A stretch of DNA of 64,000 nucleotides. Source: Panaeolus papilionaceus (lineage: Eukaryota; Basidiomycota; Agaricomycetes; Agaricales). The DNA is taken from the NCBI GenBank assembly GCA_015501605.1, contig JADNRZ010000003.1, forward strand, positions 1,364,001-1,428,000, read 5' to 3'. The notes beneath the pieces were generated by a model that was given only the letters and a program-made list of their open reading frames with translations, was not told the DNA's origin and searched no databases. The translations under genes were made by a program, and so were the position numbers. Shown here one piece after another: positions 22,901-34,517 of this stretch (positions are counted from its first letter, which is position 1; each line of letters starts with the position of its first letter).

Positions 22901-25900
22901 GTTTCCTGTCACAAAGGACATCAACGCGATAGGTGATTCAAACCAGGGCGCTAGATTGAATGGTGCCGAAAATACGTTAAGAGCACTGAAGTCATCTTCA
23001 CAAACGAAGATGTGGAGGCTGGCCTAATGGTAATCATTAGAAAGGTATCATGAGCCGAGTTACTGATATCGACAACACCTTTTCTGGGGCACACACAGCT
23101 AACATGCGCCGTGAATCATCCCAGGAAACCAAGATATCACTCCCGACCCTTTCTTTTTGCATAGTTCGACGAGGTCGTCGTGCAGAGGTGGCACCACCGA
23201 TGCTTGACGAATACTCCAAATATACGGAGAACGTTGAAGAACTATCGTCGACAATCAGCAGGATTCGATCCTTGGAGACAAATTGAGCGTGACTGGGCAA
23301 AAAGTCAATCCAGTGAAGATGTATTAGACTAAGTCCTTACACAATGCAGTCTTGTGTCTCCAAAGTGAACTTGACTGAAAAGCGTTCGTTCACCTGTGGT
23401 GTCGGAACGAAGGCCGGGTCCATCTGAAGCTGGTGTTGCTGGTCTGCAGAAAGCTGGAGCCTGATGATTCTATACTCCAGGCGAGGTGCCCTTCGGGTTG
23501 TTTCGATCGCGGTTAGTTGGTAACCTAAAGTATCTGATTATTGAGGGGCCAAAGGTTATACCAAGAGTGGGCAACACACGTTCGGGATCTGAGTTATAGC
23601 CCGAGTAGCCTTGGTTGAACTTCTTGATAGACCGGATCTCTAGAGTTCGGTTATAGCTGATCGTCTGAAGGTCAACAATTTATGCCAGAGCGGTGGTTAA
23701 CGCTGAACAGACCTTGTAGTTTCCGACATGAGAGTTTCCAACTCAGAAATAATGTCCGCTGATAAGTTGTGACACATAGTCTTTTTCTGATTATCCACTT
23801 CCAATTGTGCCTGTTTCGTGCAGAAGGTCTCTTGGACGTTCTTGCATTGAGGGTACACGAGACCAACAAAATCGGCAAGAACTTTCTGTTGATGCTGTGT
23901 GGCGAGGCTGAGAGCTTCACCGTATGGTTGGGTAAGAAGGCTATTTTGTTGACAGATTTCGTGAAATTCTGTCAAAAAAAGATGTGATTCGGTGCATTTG
24001 ACACGCTGGTTAATGCGACTCTGAATTTCAGAAGTGGCATCACCAGCAGAGAAAACTGCGTCAACCATCTTACGAAAGATACCTTTCTCCTTGGTAGGGT
24101 CTTGCGAGCCTTGCAACAGGGTTTTGATGTTGTCACCCTCGAGAACGGCTTTGATCAAATCGTCCTTATGAGCGTCTTGAACATTGTCGAGCTCCTCCGA
24201 GTTCAAAATCGTATCGACTGCGATTATGCGCTGCTTAAGCTGCTGGAATTTCTTGAGCCTGACTTCAGCTTTCACATTCGAGAAGGCTTGATTAAATTTA
24301 GTCTTGATCTCGGGATACAGTGCCACAAACTCCCCAAAGGAAGTACCTGGTATAAAAAAACGGTTGCCGTGATCAGTAGGGCTCCGACAAGGGATCGTGG
24401 AAGGGCGTCACCATTGACTGCATCACTTTGATTCTGAAAAGCTTCTTTCTCCGAACCCACTTGCCCGTTGACGAGTTCAAACAATTTCCTACAAACAACA
24501 TGTATGTAGCCACCATAACGAAGTAAGTCTCAAACGGCGTACGGATTTAAATTGCGAAACCGCGCAATGGCTTCGGTGCGAATTGCATCTTTCAGCGAGG
24601 ATTCGCTTGCTTTGATGGTGTCTTGAACCTGTTGTACGGTTTCATCGCGGATATCGTCGGTTTTTTTTACGATGCTAGCGTGTTCTGTTTTCCATCGTGC
24701 CACCAAGTCAGGAAAGGTGGCCGAGAGCCCTTCCATGAGGTGGGGAGTGGACTCCAATAAGTCGAAGTCTGAAGCAAAGACGATCCTCGCCTGCTCACTG
24801 ATTCAAGATGTCGCTAAGTGCAAATTTCGTTGACAGCGATTGTATGACTCACAGAAATTTGCGGAACAAAACAGTATTAAATGGACGGTGGATAGTTGTC
24901 CGCGTTTCGTTCGGTGGTAAAATGGTCGCAGTCATGATTCCCATTGTGGTGTCACCCGTTACAAGCTTCATTGCATCAAATGTAGAGGTCGATGGGGCTG
25001 ATGTATCGGGGATTAAGATACTCGAATCAATGGAGATCTGTTAGCATGCGTCAAGGTCATCTACGGCAATCTATTTTCGATGAATTCGATAAATCACCTT
25101 AAACCCAGGGCCTGTTTTGACATCTTCCTCCTGTTCTAGTGTTTTCGCAACCTCGAAGGTGAAGAGGCGGTCTTCTTCATCATCATCCATGTTAAAGTCG
25201 TCGACTTCCATTTCTTCCTGGGCTTGAGAGAGAACAAGAAGAGAGCTCTGATGTTCTGGTAGCAAGCATATGATTTGATCAGATATTTTGTTCAAGTACC
25301 TATGTAAAGCTTGCGTGTAAGCAACTATCTTGGTATAGCGGCACCAGACAAACCTCATGAAGGTGGTCCTATTTCGTTGAATGGCCGCGGGAGCGTCATC
25401 GTACCATGTCCTTTCTTCAGGCCAGTAGAACACAACAACGCGGTTGCAGTCGGTGCCACGAGCTATGTAAATGCCAGAAGGGAGTGGGCCTGCGCTTTTA
25501 TTGGAAGCAGAATTCAGCATCAAAGGTGCGCTATGAAACAGTAAGCAAAGCTGATACAGGCGAAGATGAGACTAAGTACTTGGTTTCTTCAACGATGTCG
25601 TGCCCAACCAAGTACGCGACGATAGCTTCCTTTGGGCCGTAAAGGCCAATAGGCTCCATAAGTTCCTTATCGAGCGCTTTGAAGTCGATATCAGTCATCG
25701 AAGAGTAACTTCCAGGGTGTAACGTGTTGAGAAACATTCCGAATGACTCCTTCGATATGATAATCTTGTCAACTGCGCAGAGGGTATTTGTTGGGAATGG
25801 TTGGAATGACGAGTACCGGAGGCATACCTAATCCACCTGTCCCCTGCTCAACGACGAGCTCGAGAACTATATGGATGTTAGGAAAAATATCCAGTACTTT

Positions 25901-26206
25901 TTTCCGGACAAAACACTGAAGAGGTCTGTCGTTTCATCGACCATAACAGCATTAGCACGAGAGATAACCTACAGGTTTCTCTTGTATGTTGGGCGTCTAA
26001 CGGCAGATCATGAGCACATGGAATATTATATTCAGTCGACTAATGAGAACTTACTGCCATATCAACTGAAAATGGCTCAGTGGCCGCTGGCTGCCTCGGT
26101 GGAGAATGTTGTGTTTCTGTGAAAGCATCTATGTTGTGGTAAGAATGGGCCTCCATGAAGGGATAAAGTTGTGAAGAGTACCTATTGATATGTTTATGTC
26201 ACCCAT
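16951..26206 (-). CDS. Giant GBP/VLIG-like GTPase with Cys/His-rich region and C-terminal VWA domain
   Basis: Function unknown. The 9.3-kb gene has perhaps 30 exons, and I estimate roughly 2,500 residues. N-terminus from ATG 26206: MGDINISI, spliced to FTETQHSPPRQPAA and later VLELVVEQGTGGL and FYWPEERTWYDDAP. Long helical stretches follow (about 24800-23700; e.g. WKTEHASIVKKTDDIRDE), then a beta-rich region. The P-loop GEQSVGKS is formed across a splice near 21850. RTTEGVWM (switch-I-like) and ALDFEGVHSIERSAQED (DxxG-type G3) follow: a dynamin-like GB1/VLIG-type GTPase. From about 20200 to 18400 there are many C-x2-C, H-x3-H and HLCG motifs, probably zinc-binding. The C-terminus (17800-16951) is a VWA domain with a complete MIDAS: FVIDRSGSMS (made by a splice), GGTNY, and FLSDGEC. 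The stop TAA at 16951 follows LAETFLGIAESLKKPRG. Exon details are approximate. Confidence 0.85.
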
Positions 26207-26630
26207 TGCGATCTTCGCAGTGTAACAGGTTGAAACGAGCGATGTTTGGAGGCAAAATAGCAAGAAGTTAGTATGTGCTTATTGAAGTGCGTTTGAGTAT
26301 TGGGGAAAGAAAAAATCAATGTGGAAGGGCAGGTCAGGTTTAAATACAGGCCACCGCGGTATTTAATTAATCAATGCGGGCTCTATGCTCCATCGATCAT
26401 CGGATAAGGAGAGACGCCCAAGGTATTGGTCAAAGAGACAAACCATCTTTGACTTTCACAACAACGTGTAGCCTTCTCGTCTCTATCCGAACTAGACCAG
26501 TGTTGATTTTGTCTTTACAGTAAATCGAAGCGAAGATACATGCAAGAGAGCAAAGAGTCAGTGAATTTCCATACTTAAAACGCCTTCACGTTTGAAATTC
26601 ACATATCCAAGCAATATTCAAGCCGGTCAT
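26207..26630. promoter_or_regulatory. Shared divergent promoter of the giant GTPase-VWA gene and the RBR gene
   Basis: The two start codons face away from each other with 424 bp between them. The spacer has AT-rich tracts (TTTAATTAATTAATC near 26360) but no obvious TATA box for either gene. Co-regulation is plausible from the layout only. The exact RBR start is uncertain, so the spacer could be slightly shorter. Confidence 0.5.
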
Positions 26631-28818
26631 ATGAGGTTGCTAGCGGGCACAAGTCAAACAAGCGTTCCTCGTTCCAGTAAATCTTCACCAGATGCATCCA
26701 TCGACAACATTTTTGCTGGTAAACAAAAAATTCTGCACATCACGGGGAGTCAATATAGCAGCAGCAGTAGCAAACATAAAACGCATACCGCATCTGTTTC
26801 TTCCTGTGGACTGGCGGCCTTAAATTTTGCTCGTATCGCCTTTCGACAGCTGACATGGACAGCTCCGAGTCTGAACTTGAAGACAACAGGTTCAAGTTCC
26901 CACGGAGAAGAACAGAGGCAGACTGAATTGCAACTTGAAGACTTGTTAAACGAGGAATGTTATCGAGTGGGTTTACTCCTGTCCTTATCCTGTGCTGCTC
27001 ATAGTCACGACATTTGTAGGAGATTCTCGCAATATGCGGCCTTTGGACCAGTACTTCTCATTTAGACGTCGATGAGCTCCTCATATTGCCCATTTTTCAA
27101 ACGACGTGCCGTCTCATGAAGACGGCGTACAAAAGAGCGGATTATGCAGGCTTTCATAATTTTCTGAGGTTCGTAAAACGACGAGGATATTTTTAGACAT
27201 TTTACTAAAAATTTCTCGTACTGCGGAACCCAGTTCTATTGAATCGCAGTTCAGCGACAATCGTATACTTGCTGTGGCCATCACTCGGCCACCAGAGATA
27301 GTTCTTTATATTCGCATCGTTCTCTCCCCTTTGCAGACCTTACATGGAATTTTTGACTCTCATCCTCGTCCTTTGCATCCAAATGGCGCTGCATTTATCA
27401 TGAATTCATCTGTAGAAGCCACCGCCGCTTACCTGAGTCGCCTCTTGACCATTGATTCATCTGTCCTTTCTGATACAGCAATGCAATGGCAAGCACAATT
27501 GCTCAGCCATTTCTCGGGGCATGTATTAATTCCTAAAACGCTGGACATCGACATTGACACCCACTCGATTATCTACGACGCAACAGCGACGATACTGAGG
27601 CTGCGATCTGAACTGGAAGAGGCCAAAATAAACTTGATGAACTCCATGGTCGAAACAGAGTCCCTTCGTTCACAAGTGGAAGATCTTTCCAGGGACCTCG
27701 AGAAGGGCCCTCAGTGGTCTCCTACACTTCAGTCACCCTCGCAATCATCAGCTAGCTCTATAGGTCCGGCGACGCAACGGGATGACGCATCAATTGATCC
27801 ATACCAGCTGCAAGCGATGTATGACGCAGAGGATTCCTCTCTCACCTCTGAACGCAGGGATCTGCTTCACAGATATGGCACCTCCTTCCAATGTGGTATC
27901 TGCTTCGATGATCATCCCAATGATTATCTCTGTCAAATAGTCGCTTGTGAAACCCATAAATTCTGTCGTGAATGCCTCACTTCCTATGTGAAGACCACAC
28001 TTGGGTCCCGAAAGTACCCTATTTTCTGCCCTAGTTGTGCTGCCGAGGGTATTAAAGAAGCAAGTAAGTTGTCTAATGATTATATATACAGACATTCGTA
28101 CCTGAAATTGATGTGACAGCTGTGGAGTTGGATGACATTGCCAGTCTCGGATTGTCGGCAGAAGAGCTTGACGTCTTCCAGGAGTTGCAACTGGCTGTTC
28201 ATTCAATTTTAGTCCACTGTAGGAAGTCAGTAAGTTACCCTTGGACAGGTCGTTCCTCATGGCTAATTTGCGCAACCAAGATGTCGCGAAAGTATTTTTA
28301 TAGATCGACAGGAATACACGACAGCTACAACATTGTATTGTCCTCTGCCCCGTTGCGATCACCTGTGGTGCAAACTTTGCCAGCAGTCCATTCCAATAAC
28401 TGGGCCGGAACATTCGTGCGATGGTTCATCTGAGCTCAAGGATCTGATGAAAAGGAAAGGATGGCGCCATTGCCCTGGTATGGGACACATTGAAGGTGTC
28501 ACTGGTGTTTCACTGATTCAATCCACACAATCAGGATGCGAAACTCCAATACAAAGAGAGTCAGGATGCAATCACATGACGGTAATGTTTGGCTGTCCCC
28601 CAGTGCGCGTTTATGTTAATTAATAGCCTTTCATAGTGCCTGTCCCCTGGCTGTAACGCGTAAGAACCTTCATATCATTGGTATTACCATCCCTGACCGC
28701 TTACCTTAGGCATTTTTGCTATCTGTGCGGGATGCTTATCACTGTGGCAGTTTCCAGGTCAGACATCAAAAACGCTGTTAGCTCACATTATCGATGTTGC
28801 CAGCTGTTTGAACATTAA
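26631..28818 (+). CDS. Putative papain-like (DUB-like) domain fused to RBR E3 ubiquitin ligase
   Basis: N-terminal part: KQKILHITGSQYSSSSSKHK, then SVSSCGLAALNFARIAF (candidate nucleophile Cys), STSHLDVDELLILPIFQTT, and ITRPPEIVLYIRIV followed by FDSHPRPLHPNGAAFIM (candidate catalytic His). That Cys ... His-in-FDSHxR order recalls papain-fold deubiquitinases such as the viral-tegument C76 type; this is inference. A helical linker (LRLRSELEEAKINLMNSMVE) leads to the RBR module: RING1 CGICFDDHPNDYLCQ to CPSC, IBR CRESIFIDRQEY to HLWCKLC, and RING2 CPGCETPIQRESGCNHMTC, with the active Cys expected in GCNHM as in parkin. It ends SSHYRCCQLFEH-stop at 28816-28818. Several splices are needed (e.g. 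GAG/GTATTA to TACAG/ACATTC). The first in-frame ATG is at 26631. Confidence 0.82.
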
Positions 28819-28988
28819 CTATACATCCAGTTTAACCTGTACATACAAATCGTACTTTTACAAGTCTCAGTCTCAGTTGTCCGATGTCAATTTGAAACCA
28901 TTGAACTTGTTTAGCATATCGGTGGGATGGAAGTATAATAGTCCTAATGAATCAATAAAGAGTCAAACAAACTAGTTTGTAGCTACTA
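28819..28988. other. Short spacer between the RBR gene and the transposon-like element
   Basis: About 170 bp of AT-rich sequence after the RBR stop codon. It presumably holds its 3' UTR and polyadenylation signals. The last two bases (TA) form the left target-site duplication of the neighbouring element. Confidence 0.5.
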
Positions 28989-30002
28989 CAGTGTATCACC
29001 CGAATTTGATACAGCACAAATAAATTTTCATTTTTAAAAACAAACAACACGGGAAAGATAAAAATAACTATGGGAATGGGTAAACTAAACATCTAAGAAT
29101 GTTCATATAAAAATTCAAACAAAAATATGGCGAAATGGAGGTAGCAGAGGCGAATGAAAAAAAAGACACCTGTCCCACGGCGTATCAGTCAATGAGACAC
29201 CGGTGATGGCGTGTTGATGCGATCAAATCACGCATTAAAGTTATACTCCTCCTCATCTTCAGAGACAAGGAGGGCGTTGTTGAGGTGGGGGGAAGGTGGG
29301 GAGACCAGTGCATCATTGCTGTTGGTATTGGAGGCGTCCTCGGAGTCAGGATACATGTCTATGAGCCAGGTAGGGGGCCCATTCTTGACACAGGGCCGCT
29401 TTTTAGTTTTTTTTGGGGGGGGAATTCTCCCTCTCCCAATCCTTGAGCTTGAACCACTAACCCTTCAACTCGGAGCATCAAGCTGTCCTTGACTCATTTT
29501 TTGATGATCTTTTGAACTGCATTCTTCCCTTTAAAAATCTTGGAAGGCATTGGAGAAGGTGGGGTACACATTATAACTACATTGCAATAGAGCTGCTTAA
29601 ATACCAGTATATTAAAGATCATAATTTATGTATTTTTTGTTTTTCTGGCCTTGCATGTGAGATTTAGCCACAAAAATCGACACATAGCATCCCATGGCTT
29701 CTCTGAACAATCTGAGTACAATTGATACAGCCCAACTGGAGTATTTCAGCACATAGAAGCAAGATCATTGGCCATTATTTTTGAAATCAAGACAAAGTGT
29801 GGGGTCAAAATATATTGATAGTCAGATCCTCGGTGAAATACATGCTTTGGCTATTCAAAATTTGGTATATATTCGTATGACACTATTTCTAACATAAGCC
29901 GTCCGTTATTCCAACTGCGCGTTCCTATTTGCGACGACGCGCTGCGCATTTCTGTTTGGTGTCTCATTGTGTGATGGTGTCTCATTGTCACGTGATACAC
30001 TG
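28989..30002. mobile_element. Non-autonomous Tc1/mariner-type DNA transposon (1014 bp, TA-flanked)
   Basis: The left end is CAGTGTATCAC (28989-28999). The right end is its exact reverse complement GTGATACACTG (29992-30002). Both ends are directly flanked by TA (28987-28988 and 30003-30004), the target duplication of Tc1/mariner/pogo elements, whose ends often start CAGT. Inside, CAATGAGACACC at about 29190 is repeated in inverted form twice near the right end (GGTGTCTCATTG around 29957 and 29975). No transposase is visible. On the minus strand an open stretch (29492-29211) encodes a basic then acidic segment (PPPKKTKKRPCVK, ending VSEDEEEYNFNA) that could be a remnant of the parent element's protein. 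It cannot move without a transposase supplied elsewhere. Confidence 0.6.
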
Positions 30003-30270
30003 TACCATAGACATTCAATATTCAACAATGGCACGGGCATGTTGACAACTTAACAATCATCTTTCTCTCGATATGGAAGGATGTGCACTGGCTTGCACCT
30101 GCTTGTGCTGATGGGCCGGAGCTGACGAGATCATATGCACACACAGCAAAAGCTGCTGCGGATGTCTTCTGTCTGTGAACAATCCAAACTGAGCTCCTCG
30201 CACAACGACCAAAAGAGAGTGTAGCTCCTTGTTTCTTGACGTCCACTTCCACCATCTCTTAGCTGTTAGG

Positions 30271-33200
30271 ATGCAACATCTTCCTGAACGGCTTCTTGTC
30301 GTCAAATGTACATTTGACAAATGGACGAAACGAATCACATTCTCCTCAGCACGTAACTGCTCTTATGATCTACTGCGCTCAAAAGTGTGTAATTCAACTC
30401 GAGAGATCCATTTGATTTGTCTCAATATTTCCGCAGGTAGAGCAAGGGTTTTCATTGTATGCAACATCTTTCGCAATCACTTACAAGGACGACGACGGGG
30501 TGATTACCGACATTTCGTCCGACGATGATCTGAGTGAAGCTGTCCAATACTTTCTAACAGGAGTCGATGATACAATGTCAATCCTGTCAAGCAGAAGCTT
30601 CGGGGGTCGGAAAATCACATTGCGGGTCAACATCACTGTGGATTATGATGGGCCTCCTCTGTCAGATACATCGTCTCTGGCAAGTCTCGAGGAGTTCAAG
30701 AGTCGAAATGGCAGCCAGCATTCCTTCTCATTCGGGAGCCCCTCAGTAGGAGACTTTGATGATGACTCGCGCACTGTCAGTTCCGAGTCGAAGGACCGAA
30801 CCACGCCTAGCGAGAGTAGCGGGAAGGGAATAAGCTCATCGTCGACCCCTATCGCCAAACAGAGGAGCATAATCAGCCTTTCCGATAAATCAGGTTCATT
30901 GGGCTACTCAAGAAATGGGGACACCACGGGTTATCAATACCAGAGGGGCGACTCTGTATCCGACAACGGACCCACAGCGACTGGATCTCGCTTCCCGGAG
31001 TACGAAAGTGGCCCCTTTGAGCAGTTGAAGCATGCTGAAGAGCAGGATGATACCTCTAGTCGAGGCTCAAACTATATGGCATCACAGACACGGGGGGCTG
31101 CATGGCTACGTGATCAGAAGGAAAGGGCACGTCTTGGTGTCTTGCCAGACACCTCAGAGTCCGATGGAATGTCTATCTCACAGGATTCACTCGAAGACCC
31201 CTTTGAGGGTGATCTTTCATTGCAGATGGACCAACGAGGAAAATACTACTACAATTACACCTCAGGATCGTCTGTTACCCGTGAAGACGATGTCATCAAT
31301 GGCATTCCAAGTGCACCTCTTTCGAGTCGTAATAGTTTCCAGGGTCCACGACCTACATCCATGCAGCTAAAATGGCTCAAATCACAACGGGTCGATCCCG
31401 ATCAGGAAGACAGTCGAAGAAGTTACGTCCGTTCTTCAGCTTCTATCCAAGAAGAGGACCCCCAGCCCTTCGAAACACTTGATAAAGACCTGCTACTCTT
31501 CCTCCCTGTCACAGCCCCACCCCAGGAACTGCTTACAGATTGCTCGAACTGTGGGGTTCTTCTTGAGGCGCTTCGGTATGTGTGCTCCACATGTGGTGAA
31601 AAGGCGCCCAAAGGCCTCCCGGATAAAGGGAAAGAGAAAGACTCGTCACCTGCATTCACATATCCCCCAGGACCACACCATCTGTTCTCGAGTCCAAATT
31701 CCAGCTCTTCAGAGACATATATCGGAGGCTCTGAGTCTGCAGCTCGGCGGCATAAACCGCTACCTTCCATCCCGTCACCCCTCTCGAGCCCTCTTTCGTC
31801 TTTCCATTCCTTCGTAAACAGGTCCAAACCACCGTCGAGTGTCTCTAATACCTCCAGTCAATCTACTGGTAGTGGTTATGAGCTTTGTCCTAATTGTTTG
31901 GAAACAGTGGGTATACACCATGCCATAGAAGCAGGTCTGGCCGCTCCAGGGTCTTCTTCTCTGAACGGGTTCTCAGGAGCACCTGAAGACCCCCAGAGCG
32001 CGTCTCAGTGGAGAAGGGCAGCTCCTAAGAAAGGACAGATCCGCCACGCGTACCAGGAAAAGATGTGGGGACACGGAGGATGGGAGGATGTAGGCGAGTA
32101 TCCTTTTTCCTTTCCAGAAAGATCGGTTGACTGAAAACGTTGCAGAACATGAAGAAGCACAGGTGTCCCAATGTTCCACCTGTTCCGCTGTGACGCTCCA
32201 CAAACGCTACAAATGTGCCTCATGTGAAAAAATGCATCTCTGCCGAGCGTGTTATAGGTATTGTTGTCAATTACCCAAAAGTTCACAAATTGACCATTCA
32301 CAACAGCCAGGTCCACGAGTTGCATCCATCTCATGCGTTTATCGTCGTGCCGGATAAACCGTTAGAAGTAATCAGCAACGTTGAGGATATACAGGGACAT
32401 CCTAACGAGGAACATTGTGAGTGTCAACTATCGTATCTTGCTCATATACGACTAATATTTCTCCAGCATTGAAGCACCAAGGTGTTACATGTGCACAGTA
32501 TGTGCCCCACTTGTTTTGCGCTCGTCCCTGATTTTGGTTCTAGTTGCCTTCTTGACATTGTTGGTGCCCGGTTCCACTGTGCGATATGTGACACTGTGGA
32601 CATATGCTCCAACTGTGAATCCGCTGGATTACCAGGAAATTTGGATTCCGACGACGGCGGCCACAATTCTTCACACATATTGATCAAGGTAGCGTTCAAA
32701 TATCTGTCGACTAAGTTTGACATATCTGACAACCCGCTCAAGATCCCATACCCTCTGGAAACTACTGAGGTATGTAGGGATTATCAACTATCAAATTCTC
32801 TACTAACTTCAATTTCCAGTTACAAAATGCTAGCAGAAGGGCTCTCCACTTGTGGACAGGAAGAGACGCAGCCAGCGTTGGGTTCACTTTCCCAAAGACA
32901 AAAGCAAACTCAGAGATATCGTCATATGCTCAAACCCTCATAGGATCGTCAGTGAGGAGTCACAACCGTACGAATGAAGATCACCATATTTTCTGCAATG
33001 GCTGCCAACAGGTACGGACTCATTTTTACAAGCGAACACAACATTTCTCAACCATCATAGTCGATCACAGGGATTCGGTACCAATGCGCTCATTGCCTCT
33101 CAAACCAGTCAACACCAGGCTATAATTTGGTAGGTGTATATAGTGGTACTGGTCTCGATGTTTGGCTAGGGCTCATCTGTCGTCATCCCCCACAGTGCTC

Positions 33201-33816
33201 GTCCTGTGAAGTGAGGTCATACAGGATTCACGACCCGTTCCATATATTTTTCAAGGTCCCGAGGCCAGTTGATCGCCCAATTGAGTCGCATTTTCCACTT
33301 CTCCCCCCGCTGTAAGACTATTTGCTCTATTTGGTACCAAGTTGAGAGTTAACATAAATTCAGATACAAAGTCCCAGTCGGCCCATTAGCAGGGGCACCA
33401 GTATCAAATGACCCGAAGGGTAAGAATGTTGTTTTCATACTAGTTCAATATGACCTGACGCGATCCAGGTTACCTTCGCCACCTAATACATTCGTCTGCT
33501 GTGTGCGACCGTTGCATGACTTGCATACAAGGCGAATGGTTCCGCTGCTGTTATTGTGCCCGGGATCTATGTGAGGACTGCCAGGAAGTCGACACTCACA
33601 ACGACAAGCATATTTTCCTCGTCTTCAAATCTTCGGTAAGTTTAGATAAGGTTTTCAATTACAACGACCGTCTGATCTTCTTTCAGGTCGATATGCAACT
33701 TTTCAAGTAAGCAATTCAGTTTTGAGGTATATATGAAGACTAACCAATGCTCCTGCAGAAATTTCGCTAATTTAGAAAGCCCAATCCCAGTGATACCGTA
33801 TCCCATTTACCGTTAG
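30271..33816 (+). CDS. PB1 and multi-ZZ-finger protein (NBR1/p62-like)
   Basis: Resembles the selective-autophagy receptors NBR1/p62 in having an N-terminal PB1 domain and ZZ zinc fingers; the cargo is unknown. PB1: LLVVKCTFDKWTKRITF, spliced to VEQGFSLYATSFAITYKDDD and DISSDDDLSEAVQYF (the acidic OPCA motif). A long Ser-rich, disordered region of about 280 residues follows. The zinc fingers then come in series: CSNCGVLLEALRYVCSTCG; CSTCSAVTLHKRYKCASCEK with a later HELHPSH; CAICDTVDICSNCES with HNSSH; CAHCLSNQSTPGYNLCSSCE with HDPFH; CDRCMTCIQGEWFRCCYC with HNDKH. I count five. The protein ends IPVIPYPIYR-stop (33814-33816). I could not see the four-tryptophan FW domain of NBR1. The start at 30271 is the ATG nearest the PB1 fold. 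Confidence 0.8.
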
Positions 33817-33918
33817 CCTACCACTCGGTTGCGTTTGTATTTTTTCTCCACAGGAAAGTGGTCTATGTATGAATTACATATGTATCTAATATATCATCCT
33901 TGTACACATTGTGCACAA

Positions 33919-34517
33919 TCAGCCTTTTTTGAAACCTGTCAAGTGGCAATTTGAGTTAAGGCTAAGTCATTGAAATGGACTGCACAAAACATACCCAAGC
34001 GACGCCTTTCATAGAACAGGTCTGTCCTGCTTGCACCCAGATTGACGATTTTAGGACAGCCATCACGATCTTTCTCTAGTCGTGTACATTCTGCGCAGTA
34101 GTATGCATCTGAAATACCTGGGAGGGATATAAGTTACGGGACAAAATTTAGAGATCCAAGATGTACCAGGTGCACCACAGATGATACAACGACCACCATA
34201 GGTGCCAAAATTGCATTCATCGCATATCCGTACCAGTGTTTCTGGTCTGACATAAGAATCACACACCGGGCTAGCAGCTAGAGGTCAGGAAAAGACATTG
34301 AGCAGGACTGAAGAAAGACGAACCATTTGCCATCACATTTCTCGCACAAACGACCAATTGCTTCAGGATAGGTCAGTACGGAATTTCAACATGAGGTCGA
34401 CATCGGTGTGCTTACCAATGCCAGGTTGCCGCCGGCACATTATGAGATCTGAATGTTTAAATGAGATGTGAGTTATGAAATAGATTATGTAGACCCACCT
34501 GGATGATGTTTGGACAT
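33919..34517 (-). CDS. RDS3: PHF5A/Rds3, SF3b complex subunit
   Basis: Small zinc-knot protein of the SF3b complex, which clamps the branch-point adenosine in the U2 snRNP. About 110 residues, built from five or so tiny exons. The translated pieces are [81 protein letters not shown] and [13 protein letters not shown]. The CxxC pairs match the trefoil zinc fold of PHF5A. The final intron (GTATGT to TTGACAG) is needed to reach the conserved LGFKK end; reading through gives a foreign tail. Stop is at 33919-33921. It converges on the PB1-ZZ gene with 102 bp between stops. Confidence 0.92.
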
